NCBI RefSeq assembly: GCF_041296385.1 | Contig: NC_091014.1 | Location: 9,957,578-10,021,577 of the forward strand | Source of the DNA: Aphelocoma coerulescens | Lineage: Eukaryota > Chordata > Aves > Passeriformes > Corvidae | Direction of reading: 5' to 3' | Length of the DNA: 64,000 nucleotides | In this document: positions 21,779-33,754 of the stretch, one piece after another | Layout of the letters: every line of letters begins with the position of its first letter | Numbering within the stretch: the stretch's first letter is position 1 | The notes under the pieces: generated by a model | The model's database searches: none | What the model was told of the DNA's origin: nothing | Seen by the model: the letters and a program-made list of their open reading frames with translations, nothing else | Program-made: the position numbers and the translations under genes

Positions 21779-22424
21779 CATTTCTTCCAAATATTTGAAG
21801 TTCAGTGTCTTGACTGTTTACACGGAAATGTGCCCTGTAACCTTCATGAGCATATGGAGTGCATTGTTGCCAATATAATGCTATCGATGTGTATGAGCTC
21901 TGTTTATTAGGCCAGAAGGATTGCTATTTTTATTAATGGCTTTTTTTGTTTCTTTTTTGAAGACTACAAACTAATAAGCCCGAAATGAAAGGCATGAACC
22001 TATCTTCAGCCTATCTTTTGGCACAACTGCTGAGCTTGTGCAGATAAAGCCACGCATATACACACCCCCATTCTCCACTCTGCCCATGAACCAAACTGTA
22101 AATCAGCCTGGAAGCTGTGTGAATATCAGCAAGTTGCTGTACTTGATGAAATTTCACTCTGTGCAATGCTAATGGCTTAGGACAGCTATGCTGCTTCCCT
22201 TTGGAAACTGGCTTGCACAGAAAGCAAGTGGAATAAATCAGGTTCTGTCTGTTACCAACATACCCTTGTATCCTTAGGTAAACTTAGCAGCTGTTTGGAA
22301 GTGCTAAGGGGCTCTATCTAAAAGTAATATGCCATGGCACTAAGCATTGTGCAAACAGCTAATAAGACAAATGCTGTCCTGGAAAGCATGAAGTTTAAGT
22401 ACACCAGACCAGAAGTGGAGGAAG

Positions 22425-22475
22425 GAAAGTATCATTATTTCCATTTGGCATATACAGAACTGAAGAAACAACCAG
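22425..22475 (-). repeat. Ancient MIR/CORE-SINE-like remnant
   Basis: The + strand reads AAGTATCATTATTTCCATTT followed by a degenerate ACAGAACTGAAGAAAC. This resembles the minus strand of the MIR motif (ATTATCCCCATTTTACAGATGAGGAAACTGAGG). It is very diverged and too short for certainty. Confidence 0.35.
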
Positions 22476-23860
22476 TAGTATTGAGCCATCACTAATCCAT
22501 TCAGCCTCACCCATGCTCCTTCCTGTAGAGCAAGGGTAGAGGAGTCTGGTTCAAAAGGATGCTGTAAGGATATTTTATGGTTACTACTGTTTTCTGAAAA
22601 TTAAAATAAACCCTCAGCAGCAGACAAGCAACTCAGTGGGTTACAAAGCATGCAGCAAATACAAAAAGGATGAAATTAATATGGCAAGCAATGAATCCAC
22701 TAATTGAAAAAGCAGTAATTTTGTATTTCTGTGTCGAGTGCATGGCTTATAAATACAGAGGAAGACCCTTGTTTCTGGATGCAGCCACACTGTGTCTGTT
22801 GCTAGAATTCCCTGCAGAACCACAGCTAAAATGAGTGTCCTCTGTTACTACTCAGGAACGTACAATGCCTGGGGGCCACCTTCAATGACAATGAGTGGAA
22901 AGAAAGAAGAAACATTTTGGATGTTTATTTGTTCTTATATACAAATGCATAGCTAGGTAGATATTATACATTTAAACAGCCAGCTTTCACTGAGATTAAA
23001 TCCTCTTTTCCCTAAGTATTTGAAGCTCTAGATGTAATTTTAGTACATCTCTGACTATGTTTGGTGGCTTCAGCTATAAATTGTTATAAATGTTTCCTCT
23101 GTGAAGACTGAAACACATTATTCTGTTTCCTTGCAGGTCACATTCACTGAGCTCCCAATCAAATATCCATTTAATGGCAGGCAAAGTTGTGATGGTTTTT
23201 TTCCAAAGCATAAAACAAAGGGACTTTTATCCCTAGAATGCTCAGTAACAGGATACAAGCAGATCAGAGTATTAATGACTCAGCCAGTTTCTTTGCTCCC
23301 CATAAATACTTGTGTGAAAGTTTGGAGGAGCTTCATAGAAAAACTAGAAACTGTGGAGAAGATGCCTTTTTTGGGACCTTTTTGTCATGGAATTTATAAA
23401 AGATTGACATTTTGGAGAACTTCAGGATGATCTGAGCTAAATCCCAAAGCTCTAGTAAAGCAATATCCAAACTGAAAAAGTTCCGCTTAGGTTAAAAAAG
23501 CAAACTTCTTTGTCTCTGAGCAGTTTTTCACCCTCTCAGGAAATGGGTTTCCACTTTCTGCAAGTGAATATTAACCCAAAGAAATCATTATATGGTTTCT
23601 ACAGTCCTTGTTGAAGGTTGCTCTCTTCTTCAGCACACCTGGGGAGCCCCATTTCTGATGACCATCCCTCCTTGAACTGCTTTTGTAGGCAGATGCTCCA
23701 GTCAACCTATCATGCCATCTACTCTCGTGACATCTGTTAGTACTAGGCCTAAAAATGTCCAGTTCTCATCCACAACTATAAAATCAGGCCTTGGTGGGCA
23801 GCAAAAACCTCATTGAACTATGAGGTACCATGCCAGAAGATTCCTGTCAGGGAGTTTTAA

Positions 23861-24235
23861 GGGATGGAAAGTTTCTGGTCTGGGGGCAGTAAGGAGTCTC
23901 TGAGGGCAGGACCTGCCAGCCAGCTCCTGATCCCCACGTCCAGGACAAGGCAGGCAAGGGAACAGCTGGCACAGCTCCAGTCCCTGTCTTCAGGCACATA
24001 CCCTGTGCATTAGCCCACAGGTGGATCTGGCTTGGCACAGCCCATGGGCAGGATTGCGTGGGATTGGAGATGGATTCCTGCAGCCTCTCTGGGGCAGACA
24101 CTGAGTGCCAGGGGCCGTGAGCAGGGTGGGATGAGCCCTGGAGTGGGCAGGGTCATTAGGGCTCCCAAGTGCAATCAGGTGAACTTGGTGTTTGCAGCCA
24201 AGGAAGCTCAAACACCCTTCCTGAATTGCTTTTAA
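23861..24235. other. GC-rich block of unknown origin
   Basis: A segment of about 375 bp, clearly richer in G and C than its surroundings, with words such as GGCAGGACCTGCCAGCCAGC and GAGCAGGGTGGGATGAGCCC. ORFs of 67-84 codons occur on both strands, as expected of GC-rich non-coding sequence. It may be an unrecognised repeat or retroviral fragment. I cannot assign a family. Confidence 0.4.
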
Positions 24236-27200
24236 TCACCTGAGGTCACTTGTCTTCCACATTTAGAGTCAGTTCTCTGCCTTCTGAAAGCCTATGATAA
24301 ACCAACAGCACTACAACAGCACAACTTTCTTCCAGTTTGATTGGTCCAGTTTAGTTGATGTTGAAATAAAAAAGTAATAAAGTATACACCAAACAGTTAC
24401 TAAGAATTAATGTGCACAGGATTATAACACTTTTTCTTTAATCAGAGAAGACCTCATGAAGATAAAGATCTGGCCTTCTCCCCACACGTGAGCCTGCCAG
24501 GTCTGCCTGTGCACAACCACATCCCATGGAGCTGCATCTGAGGCACCTGGGATGGGTTTTGAAAGGTGAATCTGATTTCGTGAACAAGCTCAACAGTTTT
24601 TCAGGACATTCCACCTTACAGCCTGGTGTAAATAAAATCTGATGGTCTGCCCTGGGAACAAAACTCTTCCTTACACCTCTCAACATGGGGTATCCCTACA
24701 GCCTGTACTACTTTTTTGTTTATCCAAATATATTGTATTCATTTCTCTGTGAGTTTCATGGTCATCATTTCTTGTAAACATGTTAACATGAATTATGATT
24801 GTTTATGCAGAGGCAAATGGAGATGCATGTTTCTGCAGGGAAAAAGGATAAAAAGACCATGGTAATTCTGTTAGATCTACTACAACAAGTAAATATCAAA
24901 TATGACTTAAACTTCTCATTTCTTGCTATAGCTGCAGGCAGGAGAGGAAAAGAGCAGACAAAAGAAATGCAGATATTTCAGCTGTGTTTTGCAATGATCG
25001 AATCCTTAAGCCCTTAAGTTTTACATCACCTTTTTTCTGGGCTTGTAGCACTGCATAAAAAGCATGCTACAAACTGCTTTTGCTGAACAATGCTACACTG
25101 AATAGCTCCATAAAACAGAACAAACAGATGGACTGTGCCAGTTCCTCTGAAGAAGGCTTAACTTACCTCTTCTGCTTGTTATTTTATTATTATAGCAGGC
25201 CCACTGTGGCTCTTTTTGTAAGGGTTTTGTCAGAACTTTTATTCTAAAGCTCTATTTTTAGGGCTTTATAATTTTGTCTGCAGGTTAAAGATTTTAAGTA
25301 TCTGCTTTTAATCAACAAATAATTTTACAGTACCTTAAAATAAATTGCTAGACTCTGATCAAAATTCTATTTTGAAAACAAACCAAAAAAGATTACAACT
25401 TTAGCCATGTCAGGTAGTTGTTTTAGCGACTGCACTGCTAAAAAATTATGAGTGGGATAAAGCTCCACCAGCATAATGAAAAGCTTCCCACCTCGCTGGA
25501 CTTTGTTTTTGAAACATCTGCATGTTTATCAGAGTTCATCTGAATGTTCTGCATGTTCATCTGAATGAAATACTAGCTTAAGCATATTCTTCTCTAGTTA
25601 TTTGTGACTTAATCACACGTTGCTGTTCCTAACGTATGTCCTGGAGTAGAATGTTTTCTTGCTTCATGCCTGTCTCTCCATTTAATTCAGTTTTTAGTTG
25701 CTGTTGTATGTGAAGATAATATAGGCTCAACCCTTGCCCCAGTTTAACAGCTGTCTGATGTCCAGTACAGATGAAAAAGACTGCTTGTGGTGTTTTGCAT
25801 TCTAGATAGTTAAGGAGAAGTGATGTTTTTTGTTCTGTGGTATTTTCAGTTTAAAGGATGGAACTGATCTGGATCTGTTAGAGCACTGTGGAATTTTTCA
25901 CCGTATTTCCCTTTATTAATGAAAGATGTGCACACACCACTCTTATAAACATGCCAATGCTTCTAGAAATCAGCAAGTTGTATTTTTTGTCTTTAATGCT
26001 AGCCAGTATACTTAGCTAGATCCTCACCTAAATAAATAAAGCTGCGTGCTCCACCACCATCTTTGTTGACTGGAATCCATCAAACAGTCAGGGTACAGAA
26101 AGGTATGAACTTCAATCCTTGTGTTATTCACTATGGCTCAAAATGTTACTTATGAAAGCTAAACAGTTTGATGCCAGCGTAAAGCAATTGAATATAACAG
26201 GGCTTCAAACTATGATAAATGTTTCACATATGTATCTGTGATTTTCACAAGCTGGAGGGGGAGAAATGGCTGAATGTAAAAAACTTAAACTACTTGTAAT
26301 TAAGTCCACAGTTGCATGTCAAAATAGCAGACATAATGCAGCTGAAAAAATCTTCTTTGGACACAGAGTGGATCACAGGCACGCTTGGAATATAATGTTT
26401 CCTTGTCTCCTAGAAATTCTCCTGTTTGGCATTCACTGTACTTTGACAATATGATGGCAATTGTACATACTGTTGCCTGACAGAATATTTCTGCAAATAT
26501 TTGGAACTATTGTTAACACTAAATCCTTTTTTGTAGCACTTGCATCTGGGAGAAGCTGAAACCTTAAGTAAAGCTCCAGGGACACTTCCAGATATGGTGC
26601 CATCACAAATTATAGTTTGCTAATAATCTCTCTGTAAATCAGGACAAATCTTTCTAGGACCATTAAAACGTTAGAGGTGGTCTGTGGAAGGAAATGAAGA
26701 ATACCACAACATAATATCTGGATGCTTTTTATTGAGGAAAAAGTGAAAAAAAAAAAATCATTCTAAAATTAATACAAAACAAGAACACAAAATGCAGTCT
26801 CTATTCAAGTCTCACTGTCTTCTATATTTTATTTTGTTTTATTTTTAAAATTCAAAACATTATTTTCTATTTTGTCACAAGTATGAATATTACAAGCATT
26901 GAACATTTCTGTGCTCCTTGCAAGCCAGTAAAAGATAAGTACCACTAACAAAAGAAATGCTTACCAAGTCCATAAAATGGACTGCATGACTGTTAAACCT
27001 TGGCTCTTAGACCAGTTGGGTCAGTTAGATTTATACAGTAGAACCAGCACATGTATCACAGAGGTAATGTGGTCTGTTGAGGAATACTTACTCATTTTCT
27101 CAAGGCAAGGCAGTGTACTACTATTTCCTCCCTTCAACTGCCTTCCCAAAGTGGAACTTAATTTGTTAGTGCCAAGAACTTGCATCCCCAGTGCTTTATT

Positions 27201-28640
27201 CCAATGACTCCCACCACATAGATGATCCTGAATGAAGCCTGCCATATTTTACCTCTGTCACTCCTTCAAGCCAGAATCTTACCCCAACACCAGAGATCTC
27301 CAAAAGGATTTATCCAAATCATTGAAATAGTATTAGAACTACAATGCTAAAAGAATTGAAAATATGAAATATTTCCATAATAAATATAATAAGTGGTTAC
27401 AATTACTGGTAACCTCTAAAGACACAATTTTCTATTAGAAGGATAAAGCGGTACATGCACGTGCACTGGGCTCCTCCAGTTCATTTGAGTATTACAGGCA
27501 TAATGAACTGCTAAAAACCAGGAAAAGTTCTTGGAAATGAGTGAAATCTGCTTCCATCATAGCTCTTGGAAATTCCACCATTATCTTTAATGGAATGGGA
27601 TCAAGCCAGGATTTGCATTTCCTGCCATGAGTCACTAAAAGCAATGGCTTGAGGCATTCAACGTCAGGCTCTGTGTGGAAAACCTGTTTTTAGTGAATTA
27701 ATAGAAGGAGGTACAGAAGCAGTGCTGCATTTCTAATAACATCAAGCTGCTATAGATAAAACATGTTTTAGCCCTGATTTTGCATTTGAATTTTAGGTAT
27801 AACAGCAAGAAATGTTAATTTGAACTCCCTATTTGATTCACATAAAAGTTTACATTTCTTTTCTCACTGTGGACTTACGTGTCAGTCTGTGGTCACTCAG
27901 AAAGGTGTCTGACAACACATTCAACACCACACAATGACCCCTCAGATCTCTGCAGAAGATCTTGATATTTGAAATAGACTTGGAGAAGAAAACTAAGGAG
28001 AACTGTCAGTTTTTCATGTAAGCACCTCTAGGGAGCACAAGCTTCTAGTATTACCAAGAAGGATATTTTCACATCATAAAAAAGAGCTCAGACTGAATTT
28101 TAAGCCAACTGTTTCAAGTATGGGTTTTCTTTTTTCAGCATCTTCCTGGAAATGATGCTTTATAAGAATGGATTAATATAAAAAGTACAATACTGGTCTT
28201 AAATAATTGCTGTGTGTCATTCACTTCCATGTTTCAGAAAAGAAGAACCAGGTGCCTCAGAGGAAAGCGTAAACTTCTTCAAGGGTAGTAAGGAGAAAAC
28301 CTGCTCACAGGGCAGCTTTGCCCTGTGCTTGTCATAAGGATGCCTTATGATTTAAGTTTTCAAAGACAGTTTTCTCTTCTCTTTCTGGAGGAAAGTGGAA
28401 ATATAGGTTTCTTGGATATGTTCAGGGCTGCTCATTCAATTAGAGTTAGCCATAATCATGTTAGAGCTTTGCGAGGCTGAAATAAATCTGCAACACATTA
28501 ATTAGCTTGTGGGTTATTACGAAGGTACTGTAAAGCAAGGTTTCCTCATGCTGGACTGAATATCTTGCTGGAAAACATGGTAAATTTCTGTATTATTTTT
28601 ATGAAGTATGTGTGTCTTTGTTTATCTGTTTCATCAGATA

Positions 28641-28874
28641 AATGGTGGTTTAGGCTGTATATTAGTAAACATGTCTTCACCAAATGGGTTGTCAGGATTC
28701 AGAACAGGCTTCAGAGTGAAGTGGTTGAGTCATCATCACTGGAGTTATTTAAAAGACTTGTAGATGTTGTGATTAGGGACACGGTTTAATGGTAGACTTG
28801 GCAGGGTTTGGTTCACAGTTGGACTTGACAAAAGACATTTTCCAAACTAAATTATTCTACAATTCTATGAATTC
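28641..28874 (+). mobile_element. CR1 LINE 3' end (5'-truncated, old)
   Basis: The sequence follows the CR1 3' terminal region: GGTTTAGGCTGTATATTAG, GGGTTGTCAGGATTCAGAAC, AGTGAAGTGGTTGAGTCATC, CTGGAGTTATTTAAAAGAC, GGACTTGACA and an ending ATTCTACAATTCTATGAATT. That ending is a decayed form of the ATTCTATG repeats that close CR1 elements. Only the last 230 or so bases are present, the usual 5' truncation. Many substitutions mark it as old. Confidence 0.82.
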
Positions 28875-29550
28875 TAAATTGTAATCCTTCTCTATTAGGG
28901 CACAAGAATTAATCCTTATTATATCTTCGTAACATAAAAGCATAATGAACACGTGTGCTGAATCAGACCAGAAGTCTGTCTTGCCTAACAACCTGTCTGA
29001 AACACTGGTTGAAAGTCAATGTGCATGTAAGACTATAACAAAAAAAAGCAAATACACTGATCATTCCCCAGAATAATCTCCTGGCTTTCAACTGTTTGAT
29101 ACCTGATAAATTCTTAAAATGCCAGCCCTTTAGTTTTACTGGGACAGTCCTTGAGTAACCCATCTGAAGTCATCCTCTGTTTGCCTCCTTGAAATTATTA
29201 CATTAGAAGATTCACTCCGGCATTGTTTTCTACCACACACACAAGTACTTCCAAAATCTAATTTCTTCTGAAGTTCGCTAATTGCACTCTGTCTGATATT
29301 CTCTATGTTATTCTGCTTAGGTTAAATGATAATTTGATTCTTGTTTTAGCATTAATAATGTTTGCTGTAGTTTAAAAACTGTTCTTCTTCAAATTGAATA
29401 ATCTGATTCTTAAATATATGACCCTAAGGTACACTCTATATGCCACACTGGGAAGTGTTTTGCAGGTAAATAGCTAGCTAAACTATCAGATATTAAGGGA
29501 CAACAGATATTTTAAACTCCTATGTAGCATTCAGTGCTAGCTTTTATAGC

Positions 29551-29645
29551 TAATATATAATTATATATATATAATATATATAACATATATATATAAGTTA
29601 TAGAACATATATATTATATAATATGGTATATATAATGTATAGTTT
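29551..29645. repeat. TA-rich simple repeat
   Basis: About 95 bp made almost only of TA and ATAT words with short interruptions, for example TTATATATATATAATATATA. It is internally self-complementary and probably an old, interrupted dinucleotide microsatellite. Confidence 0.85.
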
Positions 29646-31260
29646 TATAACTATAACTAATATACTGGTGTATATTGTAAGATTGTAAAAAGACTTTTGA
29701 ATTGCAATATTTAATCATACAACACACAAGTAAGAAAATGACCTGTACCAAAATGGTAATTACAAGCTAAAGCAAGAAAGAGCAAGTCAATACAATAGTC
29801 AGCTGGAAAGAACCACCAGACAATACTGAGATACTATTGATTAGTCTAATGATTGCTTTATCACAACAGCTAATGAGCTATTGCTGAGCATTGTTTTATG
29901 AAATGTCAAAGACATTTTCACTGAAGAATGTGAGAAAACCAATTGCACAGCTGAAACTGTGTAGAACAATGCAAAAAACAGGATTATACTTCTTCTATCA
30001 TTATCCATTTTATTTTTATAAGCACGATGGGAAACCAATTATGATGACAGCTGTGATAAGTCTTCCTTAAAAATTGTACTGATTATGTCTTGTTTCAGAT
30101 TACCCATTTGAGGAATAAATAGAAAGAAAAATAAACCTGATCCTACATGCACAGTGCAGCCTAGTGTCTTCCTAATTCACTCTAACAGCTCCTTAAAAAC
30201 AATTGAATTCAGTGAATAATCAAATTAAAACTGTATAAGTAGCAACTTTGTTTCTGGGAGCATGATTTAAATCAAAGGTAAAATTGGGATTATTTTATGT
30301 TGCTTATTATAGGCATTGTTCTTCCTACCTATGTAACTTCCAAAATACCTTTAGGGAATCATTATTTTACACATGAGCCTGTGTGTTTTCCATGATGGGG
30401 GTGAAGGTTGCAGTGGATGTCGGTGTATATATGTGAACATTTAGCACATTGCCCACAACCAGAATTTGGGATTGGAATGGAATAACAGATGACTGAAAGA
30501 GGAAAGACATCTGTATATATTTGAAATCACTGTGATTATTTATCTTGGCGTTTGTTCATAACTTGTAGATTAAAAGTACCTCTTCCATAAAAAGTCAAAT
30601 AATTTTTTGAACTAAATTGAAGGATTATTTATTAGATCCTTATCAAACCTTAGCCTTTTAAATTTATATTAGAGACAGCCAAAATGCCTTCAATATTTTA
30701 TTAAAAAGCATGTATGTTTTTCTTAATCTTCTTTTATGAATGGTCTTTCATTTCATGGGCTCCTTTTAATATTACAAGAAATGGCACAGCTCTTTGTAGG
30801 GAAAGAGTAATCAACTGAAAAATTACTTCTCAAAAAATTGTATTTCTTCTAGAAATCGTCGTAGTAAGCATTATTTTCCTCCAACTGTTTAGGGCTTAGA
30901 GTTATCATATCTTGACAAATATAAAATTATTTTTTATTGATGATAAACAATCATAGCAAATTTTTCAGACATAGAATGGGACTTGATCTATAAAGGCGCT
31001 TAGACACTCTATTTTGTCATGCCTTCATTAGCAGATTTCTTTCTTCCTTGTGTCACATGTAGGAAACAGTGCTGTCTCTGCTCTACAGCTGAGAACTCAG
31101 GCCAAGGATAACCCAAGTGGATGGATAACAGTGCCTGAGTGCCTCAATCAGAAAATGAACCCAGCTTTTCCAAGCCTGAAACCACAAAACTGTTCACTCT
31201 TCCTTAGTAAATGGGCTTGCAATATGTATTTCCACATGCTTCGTGTTTGCACTACCCCAG

Positions 31261-31300
31261 AATCATTCACAAAATAACCTAATCATCTACAAAATAACCT
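31261..31300. repeat. 20-bp tandem duplication
   Basis: Two adjacent 20-base units, AATCATTCACAAAATAACCT and AATCATCTACAAAATAACCT, differ at two positions. It looks like a simple local duplication. Confidence 0.85.
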
Positions 31301-32053
31301 AAATTCCTTACCACAATTTCTGTTTGATATGAAACTAACTACTTTTTTTTTTTTTTTGGTATATAATATAGCCTTTTATTCATATTCTCATTCATTTTAA
31401 AACATATCTTGTTGCATAGCAAAAATTATATGTGGTATGAGCTCAAGCCAGTTCTGTTTAAACTACACAGTGTCTTTCAAACATATGAAATATATTTGAT
31501 CAACTATCTGGGAAATATGATTTTTCCATATGGCTTAGTTTTCACATAAGGGAGTTTAGTTTTCTTTGGAGAACATAATATGCTCAGACAATTATAATAG
31601 GTAAAGATTTGCAAACCACAGAATGGGAGAAGCAGGTGTCCAGCTGGATTTTCTCATAGGAAGGTCTTGAAGGTCACTGATGGTGATGAGGTCTCAGAGA
31701 TTCCCAAATCCTCATAAAGCTATTTGTTCCTTTCCCAATGCACTAGTCTCCTACTGCTCTTGATAATCCAGTGACTCAGGAAGCAGGCCTGTTTTTTTTC
31801 CCTTTTGTTTATCAGAAGCAGACTAAATGACAACAATTTTCTGAATTACTATTTATTAGGGTAGAACGAGAGCATTCACAAAGGTCACCACCCAGTAGAA
31901 TATTAATTCATTAATGTATCAATATTTGTCTTCCTGCTGTCAGACTAGAGTCTCCAGAGAACAAAAACATAATGGTATTAAAATTTACAGCCAGGTATGA
32001 CTTTCCCCACTGCCCTAAAATGGGAACACAAACAATTTGATACCCTTGTCTGG

Positions 32054-32081
32054 CAGAGAACTGAGTGATGTCAGTTCTCTG
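32054..32081. repeat. Perfect 11-bp inverted repeat, 6-nt loop
   Basis: The arms CAGAGAACTGA (32054-32064) and TCAGTTCTCTG (32071-32081) are exact reverse complements around GTGATG. A stable stem-loop could form. No associated gene was seen. Confidence 0.9.
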
Positions 32082-33573
32082 TCAAGCCCATTATAAAGGG
32101 AATACTTGATGGTCACTTCCTTCTGCTTTCCATTTCCCACAAAATGATGACTTTCCACATGAGTTGCTTGATCTTTGTCAGTTGTGTTTTATTCTCTCTT
32201 GTCTTTCTTTCTGTTTATATGATTCAGCTTTGGTTATGATCCAAAAGAAGGTTTTTCTCGGTGTTTTCCTCCACCTTTTCTCTTTATAAATTATCCTTCC
32301 CCCCATGATGTCCTCAGCTACCTTCAACAGAGGATTGTTTCCACAAAAGACAATGCAACCACTGAAGGGAATTGTCAGAGGAAGAAGAACCTGGAACAAA
32401 TAATATAGCCTTCTTTGATCATTTTACTACTGTTATTTCTCATTCTCAATGCAGCAGACTCGGAACAACTTGTGAAGATTAATGAATACTAAAGTTACTA
32501 GGTTAATTGAACATTGTAAATATTACTACTTTTTGGGTTCATAGAGGTAATATGTTAAGAACATTATACAGATGCACAGCAGTTTTCAGATAGCCTCAGT
32601 TAGCAGCACAGCCATTTGGCAGTCTTTGATGTTGTCAGATTTAGCCTTTGGTAAATCTGCATCTGGTTTTTCACAGTAAAAATTGGCTAAAAGAAGGAAC
32701 AGTGAATATCCTTTCTCACATATAATAAGAAAACCCACATCCCTTCAGAATTACTGCTCTTTGAAAGGAAGATGAGCAGATAACCCACATCTCAGATCAA
32801 TTGGGATATGAGGAATCACTGACAGGGACACTGTTGGAGAAGAGGGAGCAGATCCAGGACATAAGAATCAGAAAGATACTGCTCTATCTCATGTATGGGA
32901 TTTGTACCGTGTCTGTTGTTAAGAAGTTCTGCTGTTAAGCAGTTCTAAATAGCCACAGATGAAAATACAGCATCAGGTGGAGGAATACATCCAACCTCAG
33001 ACCTGAAGAGAGCTGAAGTGGGACAAATCGGCCACCAGATCCCTGTAAGGGAGAGAGCTGAGCTGATAAGGGTCTTGGCTTTGCGTTGACAGGGCTCAAG
33101 AGAGGTGTGCAAGAAGGTATTTTCTGTTTCAGAATAGTTATTCACTTCCACATTTTGTTACAGTATAAGTATAGTAACTGCCTTTCCCTTATTATAAAAA
33201 TAAATTAGGTAATTTTTTTCACTTAGCTAGACAGTATAAACAATCTCAAATTCTACCACATAGAGAGCAGAGGTGCATGCCTTTGCCCAAAACAATGGCA
33301 TATTAATGACATCTTACACTCTTGGCACTGGTTTTCTTAAGTTCGTGAGAAAGAATCAGTGAAAAATCAAAGAAATAGAAGATCAGAAAAAGTAAAAGAA
33401 GAAAAAACATTTAAAAAATAAATTCCTGAAATGTGACTCAGAAATCTTAAGAGAAACACTAACTGCTTTCATTGCTATATGTGGTGTTGATTCTAATTAT
33501 TTAACTCCTATTCTGTTGTGGAAAACAAGGCTTTGAACATTCTTTGTAAATTATCATTACATTTGAAGACACG

Positions 33574-33723
33574 AAAAGAAAAGAAAAGAAAAGAAAAGAA
33601 AAGAAAAGAAAAGAAAAGAAAAGAAAAGAAAAGAAAAGAAAAGAAAAGAAAAGAAAAGAAAAGAAAAGAAAAGAAAAGAAAAGAAAAGAAAAGAAAAGAA
33701 AAGAAAAGAAAAGAAAAGAAAAG

Positions 33724-33747
<24 letters not shown>
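33574..33747 (+). repeat. AAAAG microsatellite, about 35 copies
   Basis: A perfect pentanucleotide array of about 174 bp, followed by imperfect purine-rich copies to 33782. The + strand is purine-only from 33573 to 33782. The open frame across it (Lys/Glu/Arg repeats) is a by-product of the repeat and not a gene. Confidence 0.98.

Positions 33748-33754
<7 letters not shown>

Larger units (their letters stand above)
17956..21800 (+). other. SEMA3A: SEMA3A 3'UTR (right end inferred)
   Basis: An AT-rich stretch with no ORF of note follows directly after the SEMA3A stop. Its first 100 bases (AGAAACTTGTATAGACAGAT, then TTCATGGCATTATGTGGATG) resemble the human SEMA3A 3'UTR as I remember it. It contains a TGCAATA word at 18020-18026 (seed match of the miR-25/92 family), a Pumilio-type TGTAAATA at 21468-21475, a T-run/A-run pair at about 19007-19038, and AATAAA signals at 20981, 21326, 21349 and 21773. 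The most distal signal is followed by a GT-rich segment, so I place the end near 21800. cDNA would be needed to confirm this. Confidence 0.7.
21801..28640. other. Intergenic, downstream of SEMA3A
   Basis: No gene was recognised. The DNA is mostly AT-rich unique sequence. It contains a MIR-like scrap (22425-22475), a GC-rich block (23861-24235), a smaller GC-richer block (about 24411-24702), and a 21-base spaced repeat of GTTCATCTGAATG at 25534-25546 and 25555-25567. The 109-codon ORF at 23101-23430 resembles no family I know. Confidence 0.7.
28875..33572. other. Intergenic AT-rich stretch
   Basis: No gene was seen. It holds TA-rich DNA (29551-29645), a tandem 20-bp duplication (31261-31300), a T-run at about 31342-31356 and a perfect hairpin-type inverted repeat (32054-32081). 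Confidence 0.7.
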
